This document shows positions 25,649-34,869 of a stretch of 39,761 nucleotides of DNA, one piece after another. Numbering within the stretch: the first letter of the stretch is position 1; the number at the start of each line of letters is the position of its first letter. The stretch comes from an uncultured Clostridia bacterium (lineage in GTDB: Bacteria > Bacillota > Clostridia > Christensenellales > UBA1242), in contig CALWPI010000004.1 of assembly GCA_944383385.1 (NCBI GenBank), positions 1-39,761 of the forward strand, in the 5' to 3' direction. The position numbers and the translations under genes are program-made. Under the pieces are notes generated by a model that was given only the letters and a program-made list of their open reading frames with translations, ran no database searches and had not been told where the DNA came from.

Positions 25649-27751
25649 CTACTTTGCTCTATAAGCATCAATAACGTGTTCTAGGGATTTTACTTTGTTT
25701 ACAACATCCAAAATATCGTTGTTATTCGATACTTCAATTGATATATTGATTGTTGATTTGTCGTTGTTCATAACCTTTGCATTGACACCTACGATATTGA
25801 TTTTCATATCACTTATCTTCTTAGTAATATTTGCTAGGACTCCTGTGTTATTAGTCGTTATTATTGTCACTGAACCTACAAATCTTCCTTTGCTTTCTTC
25901 GTTCCATTCACACTCAATTAGTCTTTCTTTTTCATAATGTTCGAGAGCAACACAATTTGCTCTATGGATAGTAATTCCATTCCCTCTTGAAATATAACCG
26001 ACAATTTCATCTCCTGGCAATGGTTTGCAGCATTGTGCAAATTTTGTAAGCAAGTTGTCTTCACCACGTACAATAATTTCACCTTGATTTTTTGGCAATG
26101 CAGAGATTACTAGTTTTGGAGTAACAACTCGTTTACTTTTGTCAATTTTGATTAGTTTATTTACTATTTGACTTGGGTTGATTCCGTTATAACCTATACT
26201 TGCATACATATCATCTATGCTTGACAGTGCATATCTTTCTAGCACTTCTTTCACATACTCGTCTTTCATCAAAGAAGATAATTTGACGTTGTGGTCTTTT
26301 GCATAAGTTTCAAGCATTGATTTGCCTCGTTTTATGTTGTCTTCTTTCATTTCTCGTTTAAAATATGCATTTATTCTACTTTTTGCGCTAGCAGTCTTTG
26401 CTAAATTCAACCAGTCTCTACTTGGACCTTTGGAGTTGACATTTGTTATGATTTCAACCATATCACCATTTTTTAGTGGCGTTGATAGTGGTCTCATTTT
26501 ACCATTTATTTTGACACCCACACATTGTTCGCCAATTTTTGTATGGATAGAGAAGGCAAAGTCTATTGCTGTACTCCCCTCTGGCAATTTTACAATTTTG
26601 CCCATTGGCGATTGTACAAAGATTTCTCCGTGATAAACGTCTACTTTTAGCGCGTCCAAAAGTTCGCTACTGCTCTTTTTCTTGTACATATCAAGAACGC
26701 TACGAATATAATTAATTTTTTTATCAGAGTCGCTTGATGCTGTTGTTTTGTTTTTATATGCCCAGTGTGCTGCAAAACCATATTCGTTGTAGTAGTGCAT
26801 TTCTTTTGTTCGAATTTGAATTTCTAGTGGGTCACCATTTTCGACAATAACAGTTGTATGCAATGATTGATATCCATTTTTCTTTGGATTTGATATATAA
26901 TCTTTGAAGTGGTTGATTGGTGGATATATTGCATGCACTTTGCCTAGTGCCAAATAACATTCGTCAACAGTATCCACAATAATTCTCACTGCAAGGATGT
27001 CATAAATTCGTGATAAATCATAGTGCTTCTCGTTAATAATTCTATAAATAGAGTATAACTGCTTGTGTCTGCCGTATATCTCCATGTTTGGTATCAAAGG
27101 ACGCAACTCTTTGTTTAATCTATCAATTGTGTAATTGATTTGCTTTGTCCTTTTTTCATAATATTTTGATACTTTTTTGTTTAATTCATCATATTCTTTT
27201 GGTTTATAATATTTTAGTATTACGTCTTCAAGTTCATTTTTAATTAGAGTAATTCCAAGCATTGATGACAATGGCGAATAAATATCTCGAACGTATTGAT
27301 ACAATTGTTCTTTCTCATCTTCGCTAAATAAATTGCTATTTTTTGTTTTATATTCTTCGATAGCAAGTTTTAGAATGATAACTCTTATGTCTTTTGCAAG
27401 AGCGATAAACATTATTTTGACATTTGCTTCCTGTTTTTCTCTATCCGACAAGTTGACATTGTCCACTTTGTCAATAGATTCCAAAATGTTTTTGACATCT
27501 TTATTTTTGATTTTGTCCAAATAACTTTCTTTATCTAATGAATTATGAAAACTAGGATATAAAATTCCGGCACAAATCAAGTTGCAATCCATTTTTAGGT
27601 CAAGTAAAATGTGTGACAAACTAATTGCCATATCAAAATTATAAATTGTGCTTTCATAAGTGAATTGTTTTGCGTGCTCAATACTATTGCTCAAACTATT
27701 CAATTCATTATCATTAAAATATTTTTTTGCTAGTTCAAATATTTTTTCCAC
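25649..27751 (-). CDS. relA: Long RelA/SpoT homologue with a degenerate hydrolase domain
   Basis: Makes (p)ppGpp. The GTG at 27751 is chosen because a perfect AGGAGGTGA lies eight bases upstream; the earlier in-frame GTG falls inside that site. This gives 700 residues. The synthetase domain is intact (GRHKQLYSIYR, YDILAVR near 250-256, FKDYI...NGYQSLHTTV near 282-301, EIQIRTKEMH). TGS, zinc-finger-like (QCCKPLPGD) and ACT domains follow. The N-terminal HD hydrolase is not intact: the usual LLHDVVED reads ILYPSF (63-68), the upstream metal His is missing, and KLADRLHN reads KLAIEEYK (128-135). It is therefore probably synthetase-only, unlike typical bifunctional Gram-positive Rel. It overlaps the recJ end by 17 bases. 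Confidence 0.93.
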   Translation of the reverse strand: MEKIFELAKKYFNDNELNSLSNSIEHAKQFTYESTIYNFDMAISLSHILLDLKMDCNLICAGILYPSFHNSLDKESYLDKIKNKDVKNILESIDKVDNVNLSDREKQEANVKIMFIALAKDIRVIILKLAIEEYKTKNSNLFSEDEKEQLYQYVRDIYSPLSSMLGITLIKNELEDVILKYYKPKEYDELNKKVSKYYEKRTKQINYTIDRLNKELRPLIPNMEIYGRHKQLYSIYRIINEKHYDLSRIYDILAVRIIVDTVDECYLALGKVHAIYPPINHFKDYISNPKKNGYQSLHTTVIVENGDPLEIQIRTKEMHYYNEYGFAAHWAYKNKTTASSDSDKKINYIRSVLDMYKKKSSSELLDALKVDVYHGEIFVQSPMGKIVKLPEGSTAIDFAFSIHTKIGEQCVGVKINGKMRPLSTPLKNGDMVEIITNVNSKGPSRDWLNLAKTASAKSRINAYFKREMKEDNIKRGKSMLETYAKDHNVKLSSLMKDEYVKEVLERYALSSIDDMYASIGYNGINPSQIVNKLIKIDKSKRVVTPKLVISALPKNQGEIIVRGEDNLLTKFAQCCKPLPGDEIVGYISRGNGITIHRANCVALEHYEKERLIECEWNEESKGRFVGSVTIITTNNTGVLANITKKISDMKINIVGVNAKVMNNDKSTINISIEVSNNNDILDVVNKVKSLEHVIDAYRAK

Positions 27752-30104
27752 TATTTTCACCTCCTAATAATTTTTGAAGTGTTGAAAAAATTTTGCTATA
27801 TTCAAGTTTGGTTTTGTTTTGACCAGATTTATTTAGTTTGAACCCATTGTCAATATATTGAATAGCAAATATATCCAATTCAATAAAAACATTTAGGACA
27901 AAACAAAACATATCATATTTCATAGCTTTATTTTGTGGGTTTAGTTTTTTTAGTAACATAAAATATGAATACTTGTCATTTGCACACAATTGTTTGTTGA
28001 CACCATCAAGAATAATATTGTGATAAGCACCAAAATCGCCTCTTAATGTGCTTATATTTTTGAATAAATCTAACGATAAATTTTGTGTTAAACAGTAATA
28101 ATTTGTTCTATTATTAGGCTTTATTTTTAAGCAATTGCCAATATTATCTGCAAAGACAACATTTGAATAATTTTGTAATGAAATATCCTTATCTGGACAT
28201 AAAATTACAGTGTTTTTGCCATTACTTGATGATAAATTCTTATAATCATAATTCACATCATAATTTTTATCAGCAATATTTTTATATGTTTTATAATCAA
28301 AACAAATTATAATTGTACCAAAATCATCTTTCAATACGTCTTCTACGTTTTGCATATAGAATAAATTAATTTTATTTTCGCCAATCCATTCTATTGCACT
28401 TGCAGCCTGTTTTTCAAAAGATATTGGAGTATTTATCTTACCAAGATAAATTGTTTTTGTTTTGCCACTCACACGCTCTTTTTTTGTGAAATAATCCTTA
28501 TCAAATTCAACTAATGCAAATTTATCACAATTGAATGATAGATTTTCTAATAAATAACCAGAATTATATGAAATGATATCAACATTTTTAGAATAATATT
28601 TCAAATGTTGCTCATGATTTTTCATTTTATTAAATTTTATATTATTCAAATTAATTCTAAATACTGGACGTGGATTGCAAAAACCAAAAGGTTCGAGTTT
28701 ACAAATATTATCTATCAACTCGTAGGTCACTTCGTCAATATTGCAATCAATATCATAATATTTTTTGTCTTCAAAACACAATTTGCCATATTTTTTTAGA
28801 ATCAAACTAGACATTTTTTGTGTAAATGCTTGAATGTTTTCTTCCAAAATACCCAATCCACCCGCCTGTTCGTGTCCACCAAAACGCAAAAGCAAGTCTT
28901 CACATTGCGACATTATTTCAAAAATATTGATACCCGGTACGCTTCTTACACTGCCCTTATATTCATTATTTGATGTTTTAGTTAGTAAACAGACTGGTCT
29001 ATGATATTTCTCAACAAGTCTAGCACAAACAATTCCAAGAACTCCTTGCGACCAATTAGAACTACTCAAAACAATAGCTCCCACTTGTGAAACATTGATT
29101 TTTGACATTTTTCTTTCGCAGTCATCAAACACTTTGTTGCACAAATCAACTCGTTTATCATTTAGTTGCAACAATTTGGTTATATTTTTATTAATTTTAT
29201 CAATGTCTTCTTCTATAAATAAATTGTATGATATTGTGGCATCTTCTAGTCGTCCTGCCGTGTTTAGTTTTGGTGCAAGTTTATAAGATATGTCAGTAGA
29301 TGTTAGTGTCTTTATATCAAGTTTTTTAACAAGTTTTTTGACTCCAATAGGAGCAGTATCGTCAAAACGTTTTAGTCCTTCAAATACAATGACCCTGTTT
29401 TCGTCAACTAATGGCACCATATCAGCCACAGTTGCAATACTTGCTATACTTATATAGTCAAGTGCAGTTTTGACGTTTGAGAGTGCTTGAACAACTTTAA
29501 GAGCAACCCCTGCACCACAAAGATTACAAAAAGGATATGATTTGTTCACTTCGAGTTTTGGGTCGATAATTAAACAATCGGGCAAAATTTCAGGTATTTC
29601 GTGGTGGTCAGTAACTACAACATCCATTCCCTTGCTTTTTATGTATTCAATCTCTTTATAACAACTTATGCCACAGTCAACAGTTATAATAAAATTTGGA
29701 CTGTATAATTCAATAACTTTGTCTACGGTATCCATTGTTAAGCCATAACCATCAAGCATACGATTTGGCAAAAACACATTCACCTTTTTACCAATTGATA
29801 AAAAATATTTGTATAATATTGCGCTTGCACAAATGCCGTCGGTATCATAATCGCCAATTATAGTAATATTTGAATTTTTTTCAATATGATAATTTATCTT
29901 TTCAACTACTTTGTCCATGTCGTGTAGTCTAAAAGGATTATACAGACCATCAATTGTTGGATATAGGAATTTTGTTATTTCATCTTCGGTATTAATATTG
30001 CGTGCAAAAAGCAATTTCATTACATATGGATGCAAATGAAATTTTGATATCATATTGTTTAGATGTTTGTTGTTAAAATCAATTTTGTTTTCTATTAATT
30101 TCAT
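27735..30104 (-). CDS. recJ: RecJ single-strand-specific 5'-3' exonuclease
   Basis: DHH-family exonuclease for recombination and repair. The start is the ATG at 30104, with AAAGG about seven bases upstream; an in-frame TTG six codons earlier precedes this site. This gives 789 residues. Motifs: GDYDTDG at 84-90, TVDCG, TDHHE near 165-169, and the DHHA1 GGHEQAGG. The C-terminal ~230 residues are a poorly conserved extension seen in clostridial RecJ. It is the only gene in the window ending in TGA, and it overlaps rel by 17 bases. It lies 41 bases after secF across a strong hairpin without an evident new promoter, so transcription may depend on read-through. Confidence 0.95.
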   Translation of the reverse strand: MKLIENKIDFNNKHLNNMISKFHLHPYVMKLLFARNINTEDEITKFLYPTIDGLYNPFRLHDMDKVVEKINYHIEKNSNITIIGDYDTDGICASAILYKYFLSIGKKVNVFLPNRMLDGYGLTMDTVDKVIELYSPNFIITVDCGISCYKEIEYIKSKGMDVVVTDHHEIPEILPDCLIIDPKLEVNKSYPFCNLCGAGVALKVVQALSNVKTALDYISIASIATVADMVPLVDENRVIVFEGLKRFDDTAPIGVKKLVKKLDIKTLTSTDISYKLAPKLNTAGRLEDATISYNLFIEEDIDKINKNITKLLQLNDKRVDLCNKVFDDCERKMSKINVSQVGAIVLSSSNWSQGVLGIVCARLVEKYHRPVCLLTKTSNNEYKGSVRSVPGINIFEIMSQCEDLLLRFGGHEQAGGLGILEENIQAFTQKMSSLILKKYGKLCFEDKKYYDIDCNIDEVTYELIDNICKLEPFGFCNPRPVFRINLNNIKFNKMKNHEQHLKYYSKNVDIISYNSGYLLENLSFNCDKFALVEFDKDYFTKKERVSGKTKTIYLGKINTPISFEKQAASAIEWIGENKINLFYMQNVEDVLKDDFGTIIICFDYKTYKNIADKNYDVNYDYKNLSSSNGKNTVILCPDKDISLQNYSNVVFADNIGNCLKIKPNNRTNYYCLTQNLSLDLFKNISTLRGDFGAYHNIILDGVNKQLCANDKYSYFMLLKKLNPQNKAMKYDMFCFVLNVFIELDIFAIQYIDNGFKLNKSGQNKTKLEYSKIFSTLQKLLGGENSGKNI

Positions 30105-30122
30105 AAAATGCCTTTTACACAA

Positions 30123-30151
30123 AAATAAAGCCTAATAAGAAGGCTTTATTT
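30123..30151 (-). terminator. Hairpin between secF and recJ (terminator or attenuator)
   Basis: A perfect 11-bp stem AAATAAAGCCT / AGGCTTTATTT with a seven-base loop, followed on the minus strand by a T-rich tract. It overlaps the secF stop codon. Since recJ follows within 20 bases without a promoter, it probably acts as a partial terminator. Confidence 0.75.
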
Positions 30152-31171
30152 ATTTTCATTTTCAACAAGTTTATTATTGTCTTTTTTGTTCTTTTTCTCT
30201 AATGCTTTTTTGAGTTTTATATCTTTTGTTCTATTATACAATTTTGTCCAAACAAATGGCAAAATCATATTTATCGTAACAATATTTAATATCATCCAAA
30301 TTAGTATTGGTAGTATAGCAAATTTGACGCTTGTAATAGATACTGCCATTACAATAAATAATGCAATCCAAATAATCATATTAGATATTATATTGAACGA
30401 CAAATTGTTTCTAATAGACAAGGAAATTAGTTCGTTGTTGAGCAATTTTGAATTTTGTTCATCATTCAAATTTTCTCTTATTTTGTCATATAAAACCACA
30501 TTATTTACAAGTCCTAATAGTGTAGTTGTAACAAATACAGCAAGAATTGAAATATCCATTGGTATTCTACAAATCGAATATATTGCAAATAATAGCAACC
30601 AATCAATAAACATAGAAACTATGATATTTAATGCGCTCGCATAGTCAAATCTAATAAACAAATAGATAATAACACCAACAAGTCCAAGTCCAAACGCAAG
30701 AGCTAAATTTCCAATAATATTTGCTTGATATGCCTTTGGTATCAAATCACTGACAGTAACATCATTTTCATTAATTCCAAGTGCGACAATATCATCTTTT
30801 ATTGCCTCTCCCAGTTCAATCATTTGGCTTTCATTTTTGTTATCAATTGCACGATATCTATATGTCAAGATATTATAACTAGAATCTTGTGAAATTGTAA
30901 ATTCATAACTCGAAACATTATTGTCTTTAATTATTTTTGTTATATTATCTTTGTATTCATTTTTAACATTTTCTTCAAGTGATGAACTATATTTCACTGT
31001 AACACTGTACGTGTCTGTAAAGTCATAACTCAAATTGAATCCACAAAAACTAAAAACTATTAGTCCAACAAGTACTAGAATTAGAGGAATAAACATTAAA
31101 TATCTAAAATGTTTTGTAAAATCATAATTTGAGTTGTTAAATTTGTTTTGTAATTTATTAAGCAATTTCAT
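30146..31171 (-). CDS. secF: SecF, divergent protein-export membrane protein
   Basis: Partner of SecD in the auxiliary translocase complex that uses proton flow to help pull exported proteins across. 341 residues: TM1 near 24-44, an extracytoplasmic P4-like domain (about 50-148), then five further helices to about 310 and a Lys-rich tail. The family match is clear at RFDYASALNIIVSMFIDWLL and YDKIREN. Key residues differ: the DFxGG motif reads DFTDT, the position of E. coli Asp213 is Asn223, and that of Arg247 is Phe259. It overlaps secD by 14 bases. Position yajC-TIGR04086-secD-secF-recJ supports the name. Confidence 0.9.
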   Translation of the reverse strand: MKLLNKLQNKFNNSNYDFTKHFRYLMFIPLILVLVGLIVFSFCGFNLSYDFTDTYSVTVKYSSSLEENVKNEYKDNITKIIKDNNVSSYEFTISQDSSYNILTYRYRAIDNKNESQMIELGEAIKDDIVALGINENDVTVSDLIPKAYQANIIGNLALAFGLGLVGVIIYLFIRFDYASALNIIVSMFIDWLLLFAIYSICRIPMDISILAVFVTTTLLGLVNNVVLYDKIRENLNDEQNSKLLNNELISLSIRNNLSFNIISNMIIWIALFIVMAVSITSVKFAILPILIWMILNIVTINMILPFVWTKLYNRTKDIKLKKALEKKNKKDNNKLVENENK

Positions 31172-32435
31172 TTACGCCCTCCAATCTTTTCATACCAAGA
31201 CCATTTGATTTTTTGCTAACAGCAACCAAATTTGCTTCAAATGCTCTAAATACCAAAAGTGACATAAACGCAGAAAGTAATATGCCAACCAAACTAGCAA
31301 TACCAAATACCCACAAAGAATTTTTTGCAAATATAGCAAGCAAGATTGATACAATCAAAACAACTGCTCCTAAATCAAGTGTTGGGACAAGAGCCTTCTT
31401 AAATCCTGTCTTTACACTTGCGTTGAGCTTTTTGCCTAATGCATATTCTTTCTTAATCTTTTCAAGTGTGAGTGACAAACTAATTACAATAATTGCATGT
31501 AAAACAAACATTGCAATCAAACTGCTCATTGATAGCACAAAATGTGGAATTAGTGATAATATAAACATATACATCACGCTAAACAAAATCATTGTCAAGT
31601 CAGCCATAACGCCTTGCCATTTATAAATCACACCAAACAATATCAAAATAAGAGCATATGCAACAATGGTTGCAATTATAATATACAAAAGTGTATTTTC
31701 GCCATATGTTGGAGAAATCTTGTTTGCACCAAGAGAAGAAACGTTGACTTTATATTTGCCTGTTAACAATCTACATGCATAAATGTTTGCGTCGTCTTCG
31801 TTGTCCATACTGCCACTGATGAATATTGATGATTGGTCAACTGCTGAACTAAGGCTCATGCTTGAAACAAGAGTTTCGTCAAGGTAGATATATACTGTTG
31901 AATTATCCTCCAAGTTAGCAAATGCTTCTCTTCCTTCGTCATCATATGATACTACAACTCCCCATGTGGTACTACCAGATATCATTTGTTTGCTTGCAAC
32001 AATGTCAATAATGTTGTCACCCGTCATAAATGGCTCGCCATTTTCACTTGTAGTAAATTTCAGTTCATGACTAGTGCCCATAACATCAAGCAAATCGATA
32101 TTATTTTCACTATATGGGATAGTGACACTTATACTATCACGTCCATTCTTTTGGATATTATATTCTTGAAAACGAGATGAAATATTTTTTGTAATAATAT
32201 CATATGTCTCATCAAAAGAGTTTTCGTAATTTTTCTCATCACCAATAATAGCAGAGGTATTCAATACAATATTTGCCCCATTGCCTATGTCATAACTCAA
32301 ATTCATTCCACGAGAAAAACCGACAAAGGTATATGTTGTAAAAGGAATATCAAAACTAAAAAATGTGAACACTATTCCCAATACGACAAGTAGTGATAAA
32401 AATACTAAATTTCTAATGCCTGTTTTCTTTCTCAC
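31158..32435 (-). CDS. secD: SecD, divergent protein-export membrane protein
   Basis: Subunit of SecDF. 425 residues with GTG start, supported by AGGAG eight bases upstream. TM1 at about 9-27, a P1 periplasmic-type domain (about 40-240, including TGDNI and DDEGREAFANL), and five further helices with the family segments GVMADLTMIL and LEKIKKEYALGKKLNASVKTGF. The TM4 motif normally GMAVDANVLIFERI reads HAIIVISLSLTLEKI, with Ile318 at the proton-pathway Asp. The LDLQGG motif is also altered (LSYDIGNG). The next conserved Asp (Asp354) is kept. It is the first gene of secDF, with a strong promoter. A real export factor, but the proton-coupled mechanism is in doubt. Confidence 0.92.
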   Translation of the reverse strand: MRKKTGIRNLVFLSLLVVLGIVFTFFSFDIPFTTYTFVGFSRGMNLSYDIGNGANIVLNTSAIIGDEKNYENSFDETYDIITKNISSRFQEYNIQKNGRDSISVTIPYSENNIDLLDVMGTSHELKFTTSENGEPFMTGDNIIDIVASKQMISGSTTWGVVVSYDDEGREAFANLEDNSTVYIYLDETLVSSMSLSSAVDQSSIFISGSMDNEDDANIYACRLLTGKYKVNVSSLGANKISPTYGENTLLYIIIATIVAYALILILFGVIYKWQGVMADLTMILFSVMYMFILSLIPHFVLSMSSLIAMFVLHAIIVISLSLTLEKIKKEYALGKKLNASVKTGFKKALVPTLDLGAVVLIVSILLAIFAKNSLWVFGIASLVGILLSAFMSLLVFRAFEANLVAVSKKSNGLGMKRLEGVNEIA

Positions 32436-32494
32436 AATATACTCCTAGATTGTGTAATTCAAATAAAATGATATTACACCATATAAACAAAATG

Positions 32495-32523
32495 ATTATA
32501 CGAAATTATTGACCAATAGTCAA
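32495..32523 (-). promoter_or_regulatory. secDF promoter with an inverted repeat over the -35 box
   Basis: Minus-strand TTGACT (32518-32523), a 17-base spacer and a perfect TATAAT (32495-32500). TTGAC-CAATA-GTCAA at 32509-32523 is a perfect 5-bp inverted repeat covering the -35 box, a possible operator. The predicted start near 32488 gives a leader of about 52 bases. Confidence 0.75.
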
Positions 32524-32576
32524 TTAAATATCCAAATAACTATATAATATAAATAATATTATTACAAATAGAACAC

Positions 32577-32603
32577 AAAAAAAGGCGCACACACGCCCTT
32601 TTT
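32577..32603 (-). terminator. Terminator after the TIGR04086 gene
   Basis: Minus-strand AAAAGGGCG-TGTGTG-CGCCTTTTTTT hairpin with a G-C core and a T-run, located just after the stop at 32622. Confidence 0.8.
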
Positions 32604-32621
32604 CATAAATTAATATAATTT

Positions 32622-33014
32622 TTATTTTCTTAAATTTACAATAATCATTCCACACAATCCACCAATAACACATGCAAAAATCAAATCAACGATAACAGTC
32701 CAATCAAATGCAAAATTTTGAGACAATATAGAAAATACCAAATATGCAATTACAGAAAATATTGCACCAATTACAGCGCCCTTTTTAAGTCCTTTTGAGT
32801 TGTCACTTTTTAGTGCAATAACTACACCGAACAGAATTGACAACACTTTTATAACTTGATTGATTGGTTTTATTAAGAAATCTGGCACACTTGCAAATCT
32901 AATAACAAGTGCAAATATAAATATTGCAAATAATGCAACGGATACTGCTGTAAGTGACCCTTTTAGAATTTGGACCCAATAGTTTTTGCTAGCTATTTTA
33001 ATTTTATGACTCAT
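32622..33014 (-). CDS. TIGR04086-family small membrane protein
   Basis: 130 residues with four predicted transmembrane helices (about 17-42, 50-68, 76-98, 105-125) and short polar loops. No catalytic motif is visible. Length, four-helix layout and position between yajC and secD match the uncharacterised TIGR04086/YrzE-like family of clostridia. Function is unknown; the conserved neighbourhood hints at a link with protein export. GGAG lies six bases before the ATG. It is bounded by terminators on both sides, so it appears to be monocistronic. A weak candidate promoter (TTTACA-17-TAAAGT) precedes it. Confidence 0.8.
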   Translation of the reverse strand: MSHKIKIASKNYWVQILKGSLTAVSVALFAIFIFALVIRFASVPDFLIKPINQVIKVLSILFGVVIALKSDNSKGLKKGAVIGAIFSVIAYLVFSILSQNFAFDWTVIVDLIFACVIGGLCGMIIVNLRK

Positions 33015-33070
33015 ATAACATCTCCATATTTTTGTTACTTTATGATATGAGCCAAATTTTGTAAATATGA

Positions 33071-33100
33071 TAAAAAAGAACAGGTTGTCCTGTTCAATTT
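33071..33100 (-). terminator. Terminator after yajC
   Basis: Minus-strand GAACAGG-ACAA-CCTGTTC hairpin (33078-33095) followed by TTTTTTAT, immediately after the yajC stop. It ends the ruvC-ruvA-ruvB-queA-tgt-yajC transcript. Confidence 0.85.
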
Positions 33101-33101
33101 T

Positions 33102-33638
33102 TTATTCTTTTGATTCTGTATTACGAGCCTCAACTTTAACATCGGCTTCTTTATCTGTTTCTTTATTTTCTTTTTTGGTGGTTTTAGTGTTTTTTGTTAC
33201 CTTTTTTGTTGATTTTTTTGTTGTTTTAGGTTTCTCTTCTACAACAATTTCTTCAACACTGCTATCTTCTGTTTTTTCAGTTGGTGTACTATCTACGACA
33301 TTGCCCTCAGCATCATAAGTTACGAGTTCGCTATTATCAATACCATATACTGCATTGATATGAATTTTTTGATAACTTACATTTTTGCCTTCACCAGTTT
33401 TGATAACTAAAAGTTTGCCATCTGTTGTATCAATAACTGACACGACTGTACCATATAGTCCACCATATGTTTTGATTTTTGCACCAGGCACAATTTGTTC
33501 ACTAAGTTGAGCGCGATATTGGTCTTCAAGTTTTTTTCTTCTAAAACTGTATAACATTAGTGCAGCAACTAGCACAACCAATATAATAAGCATACCATAA
33601 GTTGCAAAAAAATCATTTGCTAATAATAAATTTTTCAT
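33102..33638 (-). CDS. yajC: YajC, preprotein translocase accessory subunit with a long charged tail
   Basis: Small membrane protein associated with SecDF. The ATG at 33638 is used because AAGGAG lies six bases upstream; the longer open frame begins before that site. 178 residues: one transmembrane helix (about 13-31), then RRKKLEDQYRAQL and the typical GAKIKTYGGLYGTVV core (52-66). YajC is usually about 85-120 residues. Here an extra ~65-residue tail rich in Lys, Thr and Glu (from about 116), with KTTKKSTKK-like runs, extends into the cytoplasm. It lies 82 bases after tgt, in the common queA-tgt-yajC order. Confidence 0.93.
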   Translation of the reverse strand: MKNLLLANDFFATYGMLIILVVLVAALMLYSFRRKKLEDQYRAQLSEQIVPGAKIKTYGGLYGTVVSVIDTTDGKLLVIKTGEGKNVSYQKIHINAVYGIDNSELVTYDAEGNVVDSTPTEKTEDSSVEEIVVEEKPKTTKKSTKKVTKNTKTTKKENKETDKEADVKVEARNTESKE

Positions 33639-33720
33639 AATATCTCCTTTCAATATCAATAGTGTACCAAATTATTTCTTCTTATACCAAACAATTTTTT
33701 GGAAAATTTTGTAATAAAAA

Positions 33721-34869
<1,149 letters not shown>

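Noticed and set aside
27735-27760. UGA recoded as tryptophan
   Set aside because: recJ stops at TGA inside rel and all proteins align to usual lengths with TGG for Trp; the standard code explains the window.
33660-33720. Separate promoter or terminator between tgt and yajC
   Set aside because: CCAAA/TTTGG pairs weakly and a TGGTATAAG element lacks a -35; neither is convincing, so yajC is left as part of the ruvC-queA-tgt transcript.
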